Part shown: piece after piece, positions 43,183 through 55,937 of the stretch | How positions within the stretch are numbered: position 1 is the first letter of the stretch | Layout of the letters: each line of letters opens with the position of its first letter | DNA from: Dendrocalamus latiflorus | Lineage: Eukaryota; Streptophyta; Magnoliopsida; Poales; Poaceae | Direction of reading: 5' to 3' | Assembly (NCBI GenBank): GCA_017311315.1 | Contig: CM029647.1 | Span: 5,092,576-5,156,575 of the forward strand | DNA: 64,000 nucleotides | The notes under the pieces: model-generated | The model's input: the letters and a program-made list of their open reading frames with translations, nothing else | What the model was told of the DNA's origin: nothing | The model's database searches: none | Translations under genes and position numbers: made by a program

Positions 43183-44949
43183 TCTAAATCCACTCCTATC
43201 TCCATTCCTCAACCATCTTCACTCTCTTCTTCAACAATTTCCATCCCGTAGTCCAGAGCGCTATCTCTGTGCTACTCTCTCCCCCATGACCTCTCTCTCA
43301 CGCCGCACATGGCCATGGTCAGATGGAGCTCACGCCGCTTCTTCTCCTCTCTCATCCATATCTCTCTCGCTACACTAAAGCCTCGGGCAAAGCCTCCCCT
43401 TTCGAGGCTATCGGCACTTGTGCTCGAAGGCTCCACAGTAGCTGGTGCAAAATCCATGAGCACCATAGGGAAACAATGTACAGATCAGAGGGATCCAATG
43501 AGTGCCGGCGATGAGCCACTGGCCGGCCTTGGCCCTACTAGATCTGGGACTATTGGCTACGAGGCTCTGAGCTAGCTGCCTTCTTCCCCTCCGTCATAGC
43601 TATCGACATGGCCTCCTCCTCAATAGGTTTTTGTTACAAATATTTTCTCGAATTATTGTAGCACCTTTTATTACTTATTGTACTAATTGTTGAAATTTAT
43701 TGCATTGTGGTTTCTTATATTTTGCCGCAAGAAGGTATTTATTGCCATTGCGTTTTTGGTTTGTTGCACAAGAGTTTTTTTTTTTGTTGTGATGCGGTTT
43801 CTTAAATATTGCCGTATGAGAATGGGAAAGTGGGTGGGTGTTTTATTTTGCATGCGGTATGAGAATCGGAAAACGAAGATTGAGTCGTATATTAATCCAA
43901 CGACAAAATGTGACATATGGAGCTAGCGTCTAAATCGTAGGTTCGGACGCTAGTCGCCCCTAGAAGAGGAGGAAACCCATCGTAATGGCCTACGAGATGA
44001 TAGGGTACAATGTAAGCGCATTTGAGAATATCTCAAAGCAGCTATCTATCTGTGGGCCATGCAAAATGTGGCACTTTACCTTTGGGGCGTCTGTCACGTG
44101 GGGCCGGCCTCTAGCACTCATGTCCAGCTAGCTTAAAAGCAAGCGAAAACACACCCAAAAAAAGAAGGCAAAAAACACCACGAATCCAATCATTCCATGC
44201 ATGGCCTGCGTACATTTGCTCACTCATTTCGCTCGCCATTCACGAGCGGCTTTCCGTTGAAGTTTCTCGGAGGCAGGTGGCTCTGAAGAAAGAACACACG
44301 CTGGTGTGTGCAGCGTGTACACCGAACAGATAGGTGTTGATGGAAGCCGGCATAAATTTGTCGAAAGCACTGTACGTACCAAAAACAAAAGGGATGGCTA
44401 GCTTGTCTGTGTTGATTAGAACGCTCATGTGTCGAATCATGAGCGTTCTTTGCGATTCAGGCATAAAATGGCTAGCTCACGGTTAAAGATTGCTCGTTGT
44501 TTAATTTTTGTATTTCGTGTCCTGGTGGGTTTACTTTTCAGTCAATGAGTTAATGACATGCACATGAAAGTCAGGGAGGTGTTGGACTCGATCAATTGAG
44601 TAATTCGTTTGTGACGAACGCACTACATGCCATGATTATGCAATGAAGATCATCGAATTGGTGAAAAAAGATAACGAGATCACTCGTAAATTTAAAGATC
44701 TACATCACAATTAAAGCGAAAACACAATCTACCGATTACAGTACATTTAACTGATATGGACTTAAAGCGAGAATGAACGACGTCCTTGCCACGAGTCCGA
44801 TGCACTTTTTTTTTAAAAAAAATCGCAGCTTAACATTTGCTTTTAAAACAAATGTTAAGATGCATATCTACCTCATGTCACTAATGTCACTAATGGAAAG
44901 AAGTGTTCGGCGCAAAATTCAATTCCCAGTCTTAAAACAAATCGTAACT
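43183..44949. other. Intergenic stretch, no gene called
   Basis: 43190-43580 is GC-balanced and contains an 88-residue plus-strand frame (43309-43575, MAMVRWSSRRFFSS...) without a recognisable family. The remainder is AT-rich. A CGGTAT/GCCGTATGAGAATxGG phrase occurs twice near 43810 and 43855. Confidence 0.35.
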
Positions 44950-45213
44950 TAAGTGCTACTCATTTTAGCTTATTTTTCACTATTTGATATTATACTTGTC
45001 TTATTTTATATTGTATCTATTGGTGACTTTTTCGATGTAATTAAATTTTAAAAAAATTAAAATAAAAAATAGATTAACCTATCACAGACAATGCAAAGAA
45101 ATACAAAAAAAAAAGAAAAGACAAAAAAAGTTCAAAAAAATCAAAAAGTAAAAAAAAGACAAAATTAAGAAACTAAAAGCTAGAACCCAAAAGTTAAAAC
45201 CCAAACGAGCGGA
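44950..45213. repeat. Non-autonomous repeat, family A (copy 4)
   Basis: It has TCGATGTAATTAAATTTTAA, ATTAACCTATCACAGACAAT and an A-rich tail with AAAAGCTAGAACCC in the family order. It is among the more diverged copies. Confidence 0.55.
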
Positions 45214-45275
45214 GTTAAAATTTGCTTTTAGTACAATCATGATCATGTGGCACGTACTAGATAGCAATAGTTTAA

Positions 45276-45499
45276 GGATGTGTTTGGTTGGAGGGATGGG
45301 GTGGGATGGTTCCTTTGACCAAGCCTATCTGTATGTTTGGTTGGAGGGATGAGGTGGGATGGAATGGTCCAAAGTAGGATGAGCCTGTGCAAATTTAGAG
45401 AATATTTTTCTTAGATGCTGGACCATGTGGTTCCACTTTTTTTGTGGAACTATCTCATCCCATCCCTATCCCACCCCATCCCTCCAACCAAACACATCA
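45276..45499. repeat. Tourist-like MITE with TAA duplication
   Basis: This 224-bp element begins GGATGTGTTTGGTTGGAGGG and ends CCCTCCAACCAAACACATCA, flanked by TAA on both sides (45273-45275 and 45500-45502). The TGTTTGGTTGGAGGGATG block is repeated internally at about 45333, so the left end is partly duplicated. Confidence 0.8.
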
Positions 45500-45592
45500 T
45501 AAGATGTTGGGCGAGCTCAGCAAATTATTAGTTGGCCATCTTGGTTGATACACATACGTACGTGTGTGTATATATATACACATATATATGTA

Positions 45593-45595
<3 letters not shown>

Positions 45596-45671
<76 letters not shown>
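45596..45671. repeat. (AT)38 microsatellite
   Basis: Uninterrupted AT dinucleotides run for 76 bp, with degenerate GTGTGTATAT and TATGTATG repeats on either side (45560-45725). It is likely length-variable. Tyr-Ile repeat frames over it are artefacts of the repeat. Confidence 0.95.
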
Positions 45672-45683
<12 letters not shown>

Positions 45684-45725
45684 ATATGTATATGTGTGTA
45701 TATATCTATGTGTATGTGTATATAT

Positions 45726-47059
45726 AGGGCACCTATTTTCTACTCTAGGTGTAATTACACCCATATTATCTTCCATCCATTTTCCTCGGGATACTCATCT
45801 GCCGATCAGGTTTGTGGGCGCAAGAACCACCGGTAGCAAACCCACGCAATGAGGCATCTGGTTTGGCTAATTACAGGATTTGCGGCTGCGTGCATGCATG
45901 GCTGTTACGCGTTTACTAGCAAGATTTGCGGCCAGGTCCGCATGGCTGTGCAAAACTTCAATTCAAAAATTCATACATGCATGTATCTCCTAGATTTTAG
46001 GCAATTAGCTGGTACGTGGTTCGTTTGGAAAAGACGAACTTTGTTAAAGAAAGTAGTATACACAAGTTGGAGTATGGAACTTTTTTTCTTGCAAGGGAGT
46101 ATGTGCTTTTGTATGACCATACAAGCTGGCATATATATGCCTCCGTCGTATAGTATCACTAGCAAGAATTGAGTGTATGGACCATGTTAGAATGACGTAT
46201 ATATTAGTATGTCGTTTTTGGAAATAAAATTAACGAGGGAGTATGGTCAATACCACTGTTCAAGTACATATTATATACCACTTTTCAAGCACATGTACTA
46301 TGTTCAACTAGGGAGTATGTCGGTCCCGCACTAGCTTGGTGTAGGGGATGGCGCCGCCTAGGAGGCCACCCCCGCCGAAGATATGTATTAGCCAAAATTC
46401 CGTATATTGCTCGATAGGTAGCGAAACTTTCGAAAGATCTCGATTCATAACGAAATTGATGGAAGATACTCGATGGCTGAGTGTTTTATAGTCTGAATTG
46501 GATCGGGTTGTGGTAATAACCCATGACTTTTAGCCCTGTTAGACTTTAAGTGAAGCACAAATCTCAAATAGTCAGTAACCGTGGATGCACTGGATGTAGC
46601 TACACCTAGGAGTGATTAGTGTGTGTATCGCAAGCTAAGATAAGATCAGTCCATATGCCTTGACTGCAAGGTACGTGATCTTGGAGTATTATATCTGCGG
46701 CCTGAGCATATCACTCAAACAACTACCAAACTCATGATTAAGACGTAGCAAATCATGGCTTAGATCGATGGATAGATTCATACAAAAGAGTTTGCAGTTT
46801 TGTCACATTTGATGTCCCTGGCATGCATGCATGCAAAGTTGGGGCTAGTAATTGGCCCAGCCTTTAGTCCTTTTTTATAGGATAGATATATAGTTGCGTC
46901 TTTTCTTTTATCAGTAACTTATTGGTAAGCTGTCCGTTGTTACACCAGGGATTCGTCTTTGATGCTGCAAAACCTCTGCAAGATCGGAAGGTAGGAAGAA
47001 TTCCTTGCAGACTAGATTCGGAGTACCACATGTTCAGAAGAAGAAAACAGCCCTGATCA
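45726..47059. other. Intergenic stretch, no gene called
   Basis: A 107-residue plus-strand frame at 45849-46172 has no recognisable domain. GCATGCATGGC motifs recur. CTAGGAGGCCACCCCCGCCG at about 46358-46377 is an isolated GC-rich patch. Confidence 0.35.
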
Positions 47060-47325
47060 ACTCGGCTTCGGCTTCTGGCTTATTTTCCACTATTCATAAG
47101 TTTCGTCTTTTTCTGAACTTTTGGCTTTTTGTTGAGCTTTTTTGTCGGTTCTTTTTTTCCCGTATTTGTTTGTATTATACGTAATGGGCTAATATATTTT
47201 TATATTTTTAAATTTTTTAAAATTTAATTATGCTAAATAAGCCTCTGTCCGCTACAGTATTTTTTTCAGCCAGCTACAGTGTTTTCAGTCATAAGCCATG
47301 AGCTTTTCAGCCGAACCGATCACCA
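47060..47325. repeat. Non-autonomous repeat, family A (copy 5, inverted)
   Basis: It reads the family in reverse: AATTTAATTATGCTAAATAA, GCTACAGTATTTTTTTCAGC, and at the start CTTCGGCTTCTGGC. Opposite orientation to copies 1-4 shows independent insertion. Confidence 0.6.
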
Positions 47326-49064
47326 CCAGAGAATATCGGATTTTATCATAAAGAAAAACAGAAGAATTGAACGAGACCTGAAAGTTGTGCAGAATTATAG
47401 CCGTGTTTTGAGTCATCAATCATGAAAGAATGGTCCAAACAAGCTAGGGGATCAGGAGAAAATGTGTTCCGAAAAGCTGGCTCCTGTCAATTCCTCTTAG
47501 GTTTTCTCCTTTGCATATACATGCAGCGGGCTATCACAAACCTAAAACCGCATACACTACTGTTCACTCCATCCAGAAAAGCATCACACGGCATGCACTG
47601 CCCCGTTGCAATTGATCCACTGTTCTAGCTACGGTAATACGGTTTTGTTCGTGATAATTACACGATGTTGTCATCCCTGAACAAGGTCCATCGAACTAGT
47701 AAACTTTGCTGATTAAAAACGTTTCATAGAACAAAATCGACAGGGAAAAAAACTGTATTTTTCTAACTGGAAATTTCGCACAAGGCGGTATAAAACCTAC
47801 GAAAATGTCCTTCGCAAATCATCGCGTGCACGGGGCCCAGGAAGAGGGAGCGAGGGAGTCAACATGTCCCCCGAATTCGAGGCTTTTCTTTTCTAGCCCA
47901 ACGGCTATGTACACCGAGCCGCCTGCTAGGCGCTTGTCTCTTTATGACGCGCGGGGCCCACGCTCTGACCTCCGGGCGGCGCTAGACCCATGTGCCCCTG
48001 CTTCAATCCGACCCATCACGTGTGGGCCTGATCCGTGGGGCCTACTACTCATCGGCCACCGCTCCCACCCCACCGCCCCAACACGCTAATGATCCAGCCA
48101 AGTGTCCATAGTACATGCGGGGCTCACTTAACGTTCTGCCCCGCCTGTCAGTGAGATGTGAAAGGGCCAGAGGGGCACACGGTAATAGCTCTGTTTCAGA
48201 AGCTGAAACAAATAGATTGGCTCTTTAAATTCGTTTTTTAAATGGTTTTTTAGTCTAAAATTATATGTGTTATTTGTGTTGATGTCTTCACTGTCTCAAT
48301 TGTAGAAAAAGCCATCAGCGATATCCAAAAGTCATTAGCTGCAGGAAAAAATTAGGGCCAATACGCTTCTGAATTTCCTAATTTGGAGTATTTTAGCGTG
48401 TTGTAGCGGACTAACCCGTGAATTTATAGTAATCTTGTAGAAATTTCCCTGGCTGCTTGCTGTATAACGGACAGCTTGGCCAAAAAATAAGATTGCATGT
48501 AATCGACGCCAGGCTCGACCGGATTAGGTCTTGCTTATAACTCGATATAATTTTCACTTTTGCTGTTCTTAATGAGAAAAGAATTCACTAGAGTTGGCAC
48601 GTTCACGTCGTCTCCAGCCTGACTCATCCACGGCTGGAAGAATTAGTGAGAGGAGCTTTCGCGATCTCTCACAAAACCTCCCCTTTCCTTGCGTTGTTTC
48701 GCTGCCGTTTGCTGTCGTCTTAAGCCATCCTCAATGATGATGGCTGTTTCGTCTTAGTTTACCGGCGAGAATAAGGATATGTTGTTTAGCTTCGCATACG
48801 TAGCTAGCGAGGCGTGATCATGCCGTGCCCGGCGTGATGATGGTAGCCATCGATGGCAATGGAAGGAACGCCACACGAACGCGGATAAAAGGTCTCGGAT
48901 CGGTGAAGCCCAGAAACGCAAGTACGAGAAGACAGGATCATACTGCTAGTATCGCTTCCCTTGCATGTCACTCCTCTCCTTGTTTGGCACCTCCTTTACT
49001 TCTCGTTATCAGAGGCCAACAGTTGTTTACTCGCGGAGGTTAACTTGGTACGTGGCACCGCTCG
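47326..49064. other. Intergenic stretch, no gene called
   Basis: Frames of 60-94 residues (for example 47805-48089) overlap a GC-rich patch but carry no family motif. About 48190-48350 contains the same low-copy block as 28260-28470. Nothing else is recognised. Confidence 0.35.
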
Positions 49065-49288
49065 TTTGGACTAAAAAATAGTGATTTATGACTGAAATTA
49101 TACTATAGTTAAAAGTGATTTATTTGACGTAATTAAATTTAAAAAAAATAAAAATAGAAAAAATATATTAGCTCATCACAGATAACACAAATGAATACGT
49201 CAAAAAACCAAAAGTTCAAAAAAAAGACGAAATTTATAAATAGTGAAAAATAAACAAAAATACAGAAACTAAGCTGAAATGCGCGGGG
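49065..49288. repeat. Non-autonomous repeat, family A (copy 6)
   Basis: It has TTTGACGTAATTAAATTTAA, TTAGCTCATCACAGATAACA and CAGAAACTAAGCTGAAATGC in the family order. It lies about 510 bp beyond the stop codon of the POLD3 gene. Confidence 0.6.
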
Positions 49289-49800
49289 CATAAAGGTGAT
49301 CCAACAACCGTTGGAACATGCAGCAACAGGTGTTGTGCAGCGCTTGTGTCAGGCAGAGCAGGCGACGACAGGCCATCCCATGTATCGCCCATATCTGAAC
49401 CTGAACATACGGTGCATCAACAGAGGCACGCATGCGCCAACCTAAATTCTCAGAAGCCAGATCGTTACCACATGCTACAACAGTCTTCACGAACTGGATG
49501 CATGTCAAAGCGTTTCTCCTTGATTTCCAGACAACATCGTGCAAACACTTCACACTTGTAACAGTACAAAGACAGGATATGTACAGCAAGAGAACCTCTG
49601 AAGAATTTTGAAACATGCTGCCTGTTTAATTTAATCAATACTACTTGCTACAACAAAATGCTACAATGGAGTCCTTGTTCGACCGGAAATTCAGGTAGAG
49701 CCAATTCAGGCTGTCTGGGGGGCTTGATTCAGTAGATGAAGCCAGTGCAACAACACACAGTTTGCTCAGCAAGTCCATCAGATAGGCGTGCAGTGCAGGT

Positions 49801-52800
49801 TTATATCTTCTTGAAGAATGTCATTATGTTCCCTTGCTTGGTACCAGCCTTGGCAGGTTTCTTGTTGCCTGCAGTTTTACTTGAAGCATTGCCTCTGTCA
49901 GTGTTTGCTGCTGGCTGTGGCTTACTTGGAAGAGTTGGCCTGACAGAAAATGAAAGGAGAAAGAGAAATATAAGTAGGGTTCGGGAGAAAGAGAAATATC
50001 ATTAGGGTTCGATTGGATTAGATAAGTTGATTCGTGAGGGAGTTAAATAAACAATGATGCACTAGCTGAAGTAGTCTATTCGTCTGATGAGCAACTACAC
50101 AAGATGAGACATCAAGTCAAGAAAACATGTCGATCTCAGACTAGATGGCTTACTTGTATGTACCCAACACAGCTACTAAGAAATTGAATAAAATAAATCA
50201 AGTACAAAGAGCTCAGGAAAACAGACTGAAAGATAGTTTAACCAAATCTAGGATTTCTATCTGCAAGTACAGTTTAGGATGGAAATGGATTCAGGTACCA
50301 ATCAACAGGATGAAGATCAAAACAACTAGAATTTGTCCTATCACTCTATAGCCCCAACTCCGTAAGATAATATTTTACAGCTTCATACCGGATGACTTAT
50401 TTCTAGGTACACCAGCAGATCAGCAAATCGAAGAAAACCATCCTATGTAATTTGGAAAAAAGACCTGACAATTCAGTAGTTGTCTGATGGGAACAAATAT
50501 AGTCAGGGGCAGGTTCTTTTAGACTCAACCATGGTTGTCACGGCGAAGTCAGCGACCACGGCGAGTGAGAGCCGCCTGGACGCCTAGGCGACGTCCAGGC
50601 GACGCCCAGGCGAGCGCCGTATCCAGGCTATCCAGCAGACAGACATGTAGGGTTAGCATAATATGTGGTCGAGCGGCCGGAGGAGGACTCATATAAGCCA
50701 ACAAGTCAGCCGACCGATGCTCTCCCAATAGTCAATACCCCTCGCCCGTCTCCGCCTTCTCTCTCTTCCGACCTCCGCCTCTCTGCCTCCTCTCTCTCCC
50801 GACCTCTCCGCCTCTCCCGTCTCCCCGCCGCCGCCTCCCGCGTTCGCCTCCTCTCCCCTCCGCCGCTTCCCGCGTCCGCCTCCTCTCCCCGCCGCCTCCA
50901 GCTCCCCACGCCCGATCTCCTAACCCTAGCTGGCGTCAACGGCGGGATCAGGCGAGGCGAGCAGCCACGGCGTCCTCCTCCGGCCGCCAGGACGCCTAGG
51001 CGTCGCCTAGGCGACGCCGTGACAACCATGGACTCAACAGAGAGTAATAAAAAAATATCAGATTACTTGGCGTATCAAATGAAGTTATTGCAAAGCTTGA
51101 ATTTTTTAAAAAAACTCTTCCATTTTGCAATAACTGTTAACTACCATTTGTCATGCAGAAATGCCCATGGTTCAGCGTTCGAAAATTCTGAGGGCGTAAT
51201 GAGCCAAATTCAGATAGGCAAATATAGCAGCACAGGTGTGGTCTGATGGGGTTTCAATGGTTCTTGCAGCACCTAGTCACCTACTAGATATGTCATCATC
51301 TGTTTCTAGGTTAAGTTTCCTCATTTAGCCTCAAAACAGCTATGGTTATTTGACAAAGCGAACTATGATAACATTAAGAGACAATACTTAAAACAGATTT
51401 TCTAAGGTAATTTGGGGCCATCAACCAAACAAAGCGTTAGATATGTAAAAGCCTTCAAACATACACCATTGCGACCTCGGATATACTAATGTTTCCCACT
51501 GATAAACTAAAAAGCTTCTGGATAGATGGTCAATAGCATATTATAGGCAATGCCTTAAAGCAGATTAAATTTTCTTGATGAGTTCTGATGCATAATGAAA
51601 TTCTTTTTTTACTCTGACAAACTAGACAAGAAAAGACTAGTTTGTAGCAAAACAGTCCAATGATATTTGCATCACTATCAACTGCCACCGGATGGTGTCA
51701 AACTATAAAATGCAAATATAGATGAGTTATAAAGAATTTCACACAATACAGAATTAAAAAAGTCCATTACCTGCTTGCAGCATCAGTATTGGTCACATTC
51801 TTCTCTGCCTTATCACTTGCAGAAGCTTCACCCTCCCAGACAACCTCAGTTACTGAAATAGAGCAAAGCTTCAATTGATTTGGAATCATGTGGGTGTAAA
51901 CAATATTCGAAAATTAAGCAAAAGGAAGACTGCAAAGCAAAGATGCAAGGCACAACAATAATATGAGAACACATGTTCAGGGCCTGTTTGGAACAGAGGA
52001 ACTTCACAGGAATTTTGCAGGAATTTTGCAGGAAACAGTTCAATTCCCGCAGGAATCGGGAAAAATTCCCGCATTCCAAACAGGGCCTCAGTGGCACCTT
52101 CAAAATTTTTCTAAACTTCGTACACATAACACATGCATCCAAAATAATATATACAAGAAAACAACATTCCCTGCACAATCCTACTAGAGCTAAAAACTAG
52201 AGGATCAACAATAAATAACACTGCTTATACAAAATGTTCACTGTGTTAGCTACAACATTTGGCCATATTAGCGTGGATATCAACATTTTAACACAGCAGC
52301 ATCACAATAAGGGGAATTTTAAGTTTTCATTGCATTTTCAGTGTTTGCTTTTGCAGCAGCCATTAAGCATAAGTAAATAATATCAGCATCATAGTATGTT
52401 TCATGGGCTCAAGAGTATAACTCTACCTTCTCTTCCCCGTTCATCAATGCGTGTCTTCAAAACTTTCCTTCTTTTCGGTGAGGTGGAAGCAGTCTCAGCA
52501 GCATGATCCTGCTTATTATCATTGGTTGGTGGATCATTGCTCTTTTCTTTTAAGGTAATTCTGGAATGGTTGATGGTGTTGTCACTTTTGGTTTTACACT
52601 CAGTAGTAAACTCGGAATCTGTCCCTCTAGTGCAACCTTTCACATCGCTCACTTTCTTCTGTTCATTTTCCAAGTTCCTCTGTTTTGGTTTATTGTCTTG
52701 AGCACCTTCAGGAACAGGATTTGGGGCACACTGTTCTGGTGGCTCAGGAGATGCAATGGCTACAACATTGTCCTCTTCATCCTCATCTGAAAAATCAAAG

Positions 52801-55248
52801 ACCGCTCTTCTCTTTCTGTTATTTGCACCACTAGAGCCCCACTTGTAGTGTACACGTTGTTCATCATCACTGCTATCAGCATCTGCTTCTTCTTTTGCAC
52901 ATATCTGTGCATCAGCTGTAACTGAAAATTTTAACATGATAATTCCAGCAGTATACATTATATGTCACAGTCGATTTTACACAATTAGATATACATTGGA
53001 AATTAACATGAAAGAAAGTAAAGCAACAGGGGTTAAAACATGAACTTTTGTGAGACAATACCAGCAACACTTGGTAAAGCTGTAGAATTAGTGGTATCTG
53101 GAGTCTTGGGTTTTGCTGATGCACGGCCCCACATGGTAGCCAGTGATCCACCATTACTGGGCAGGGCCTTTCCGTTCTGACCTTTGTTTGTGCTTGCATG
53201 CACAGCAATTGATGGTTCTTTGACAACAGGAACATTAGCAGCTTTATCCAAGACTGAGGAATTGTCCTTCTCAGCCTTATTGCTTGCTACTTTCTTTGGG
53301 CTGGAAGGTCCAGGTGGACCTTGCTGCCGACCCGGACCTGTAACAGATTGCTCCTTGGGAGCACTACTAGGTTTTGACTGTACAGCTGCCGCAACACTAT
53401 TTAGAGGCTTTGGTGGCAATGAGCTCACATGCTTCCCGTTGGCAGTTCGCTTGACAAAAGAATTCAAAACACCACAAAACCTGTGCGAGAATTGAGAAGC
53501 TACCAAATTCAGAATCCTGAACAGGGAAATAAGTGGCATACATTGAAATGCTTGTAAATACAAATTTTGCGTCAGGCAGTTCTCTTCTGTCTACTCTTTA
53601 ATATTTTGCTGTTTTATATAAAATCCCTCCCTCCCACCCTCCCTCTCGTGCCCATTTCATCTATTCTCATCTGATTATGTCTTATGTTACAATTCCTTTG
53701 CAAGTATGTGTACATATGGTTTTTGCGGCAAAGCAAAGGGACTAAAAAGAGCAATACCTATTATCTCTCAAACAATTCTCTTCACCAAATGGCTGGTTGA
53801 AAAGCTCCTCAGCCTGCACAAATTCAGGATTCCAAAGTACAGCAGTATCTTTTGGAATACAAGCCTGGATACTGTAAACCTGAACTGAACAAGAATCTTT
53901 AAATTCTTGCCTTGCTTCTGCATCATACAAAGAAAACAACTATTTAGCAAAGAAGGTTGACATTATAAACCAACATATCACTGGAGAGTGGAGAGACAAA
54001 AAAAAACCCCCCTCTACATTTTAAAGCTAATTCCCAGAGACATTTGACCAGAAAGGGAATGCTGTAGTTTGGGAAATTGTACGATAAAAAATATGCTGTC
54101 GCACATTACCTTCAAGTTTAGGGCCTGAAGTGAGTTTTACACAATAATTTTTGGGACTGTTCTTTAACCACCCAGACACACTGTAAATCACTTGGAGATC
54201 AGTTCCATGTTTGTTGACGAACTCCTGAAGCAACCTAAACAGAAGTAGCGACAAGTTAGTTGAGGTCATGATGTTATAGTTATCCAAGGAAAACATCCCT
54301 AGAAAGTGAACCATTACCTCTTGGCATCATTTGATGACACAGAGAAGTTCCGACTGAGCCATTTGTATGAAATCTGTTAGAAAAGCACACATAAACGTTA
54401 GCCACCAGGTACAAAATCACAACGAACTCACCAATAGTCAATGGAGCAACCACTAAACAAGTAACAAAAATCAAGTGACAAGACAAATCATTGATTCATT
54501 GTATGGAGCTTGAGTTACACCCGTGTGAATAAACCCATGTAACACAGCAATCTCATTGGATACCGATATTCTCTCATCCCCACCTATGGTGAGTTATTCA
54601 TGGTGAATAAATTTAGTCAGTTCAAAACTGTCGAATATGAAAACTCAGCAGAGTACAGTGTCAAGTCCAATAATCCTCAGAGAGGATTACGATAAATTTT
54701 AGCTAGTCATCAAGAAAAAAGAATCACTTTTCCTAGAATCCATACAGAAATTGGGCACCAATGAAAAAAAGAATCCTAGACTCCATACAGAAATTGGGCA
54801 CCAATGAAAAAAAGAACCCATTTATCATTTTACACAACAAAAATGAGTCCACCTGGAACAACGAATGCACCGGGAACTAGCACAGATGTTTTGTTTCCCT
54901 TTTCACTTCGAATTTTCCCAGCATAATCAGATATGATAGCCAAAATAAACTCCTCGAACATAACACGAATCACAAACCCTAAATCAAGTGAGTCCTTGCA
55001 CCAACCGAACAAACAAGAACAAGACCAACGGAACCCAAGAAATCGCATCGCGTTCCCCAACCCTCAACGTAGAACAACCCCGCATAGCTAGACAGCGCGA
55101 AATCGCCGGAAAGAATCATCAGAGCGGGGATTCGGATAGTTTCCATTACCACGCGAAGCGGGTCGGAGAAGAGGGCGTGGATCTGCTTCCCCAGGTCGAG
55201 CAGCGCTTGGTCGGCGGCTCCCGCCATCGGATGGGCTTCGCCTCCCAT
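49801..55248 (-). CDS. POLD3: DNA polymerase delta subunit 3 (POLD3/p66-type), eight exons
   Basis: The exons, all with GT-AG junctions in consistent phase, are 55150-55248, 54318-54373, 54110-54234, 53758-53917, 53062-53480, 52427-52921, 51771-51852 and 49801-49939. Together they give 524 residues, close to the family's usual 450-520. The N-terminus (ISYKWLSRNFSVSSNDAKRL, then GWLKNSPKNYCVKL) is the winged-helix region that binds polymerase delta subunit 2. The C-terminal two thirds is charged and low-complexity (RRAVFDFSDEDEED, a PKRRKVLKTR nuclear-signal-like segment). The protein ends in KQGNIMTFFKKI, a PCNA-interacting box QxxIxxFF at about Q514-F521. In the nucleus this subunit couples polymerase delta to PCNA during replication and repair. 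Translation could start at either of two close methionines (55248 or 55227). Intron 7 contains a hAT element and intron 6 a MITE. Confidence 0.88.
50530..51030. mobile_element. Non-autonomous hAT element in POLD3 intron 7, perfect 8-bp duplication
   Basis: The ends are CATGGTTGTCACGGCG and the exact inverted complement CGCCGTGACAACCATG. GACTCAAC flanks it at 50522-50529 and 51031-51038. Subterminal regions carry CGCCTAGGCG-type motifs in both orientations. The core (50700-50960) is a C/T-rich 5'UTR-like and exon-like tract containing CCTAACCCTAGC, unusual for a 501-bp MITE. It may be captured host sequence. Confidence 0.9.
51980..52087. repeat. Small PIF-type MITE in POLD3 intron 6
   Basis: This 108-bp element starts GGGCCTGTTTGGAA and ends TTCCAAACAGGGCC, flanked by TCA on both sides (51977-51979 and 52088-52090). 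It is a short hairpin with internal GGAATTTTGCA repeats. Confidence 0.8.
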
Positions 55249-55442
55249 TCCGGAAAGCTCTAGAACCCCTGCTAGGGTTTCCGAATAGGGGGATGCGAGG
55301 GAGAAGCAGAGGGAGTGGGCGGGATCGGATTGGGGGAGAACAACCAAGCGGCGGTTTTCCCGCCTCTCTCTTTTCTTTCCGTTTCACTGGCAGGTGGGCC
55401 ATCCCTGTCATTGGTGGCCGAGACGTGCGCGAGACATTCCTC

Positions 55443-55937
55443 GAATTCTTGACACATCTAGACCCCAATGACCCAAAATTTCATTTTTGACTCCCAAATC
55501 AAAAAAATTCCAGATTTGAATCTCTCCTCACCGCGCGTTTACGAGCGGCCGACACGTGTCCCGGTCGTACGGTGTGGTACCGCACGACCGCATTGTAGCA
55601 CGACCCCCCGCCGACCGCACGACGCTTCCCCAACTGCATGACCCAGTGCTGACCGCACGACCCCCGTTCCCGACCGCATGACCCCCATTCCCGACCGCAC
55701 GTCTCGTGCGCTTGGTAGAGCAAACATGCGCTCGGGCCTACGGTCGTGTGCTTGGGCATTTGATCGCGCGGTCGGAGCGAAGGGCAGACCGGTCGTGCAG
55801 TCTGGTACCGCACGACTGGGACACGTGTCGGCCGCTCGTAAACGCGCGATGGGGAGGGGTCCAAATCCGGAATTTTTTTATTTAAGGGCCAAAAATAGAA
55901 TTTTGGGTCATTGGGGGTCTAGATTTGTCAAGAATTC
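55443..55937. repeat. Foldback element upstream of POLD3 (family F, copy 2)
   Basis: The arms begin GAATTCTTGACACATCTAGA and, inverted, GAATTCTTGACAAATCTAGA. The inverted similarity continues through GACCCCAATGACCCAAAAT and the ACGAGCGGCCGACACGTGTC region to a GC-rich centre with many CCGCACGAC repeats. The whole 495 bp could form a hairpin. It lies about 195 bp upstream of the POLD3 start codon, within the likely promoter. The core resembles 31577-32000. Confidence 0.8.

Noticed and set aside
45528..45852. Tyr-Ile repeat proteins on both strands
   Set aside because: They are translations of the AT microsatellite and its flanks.
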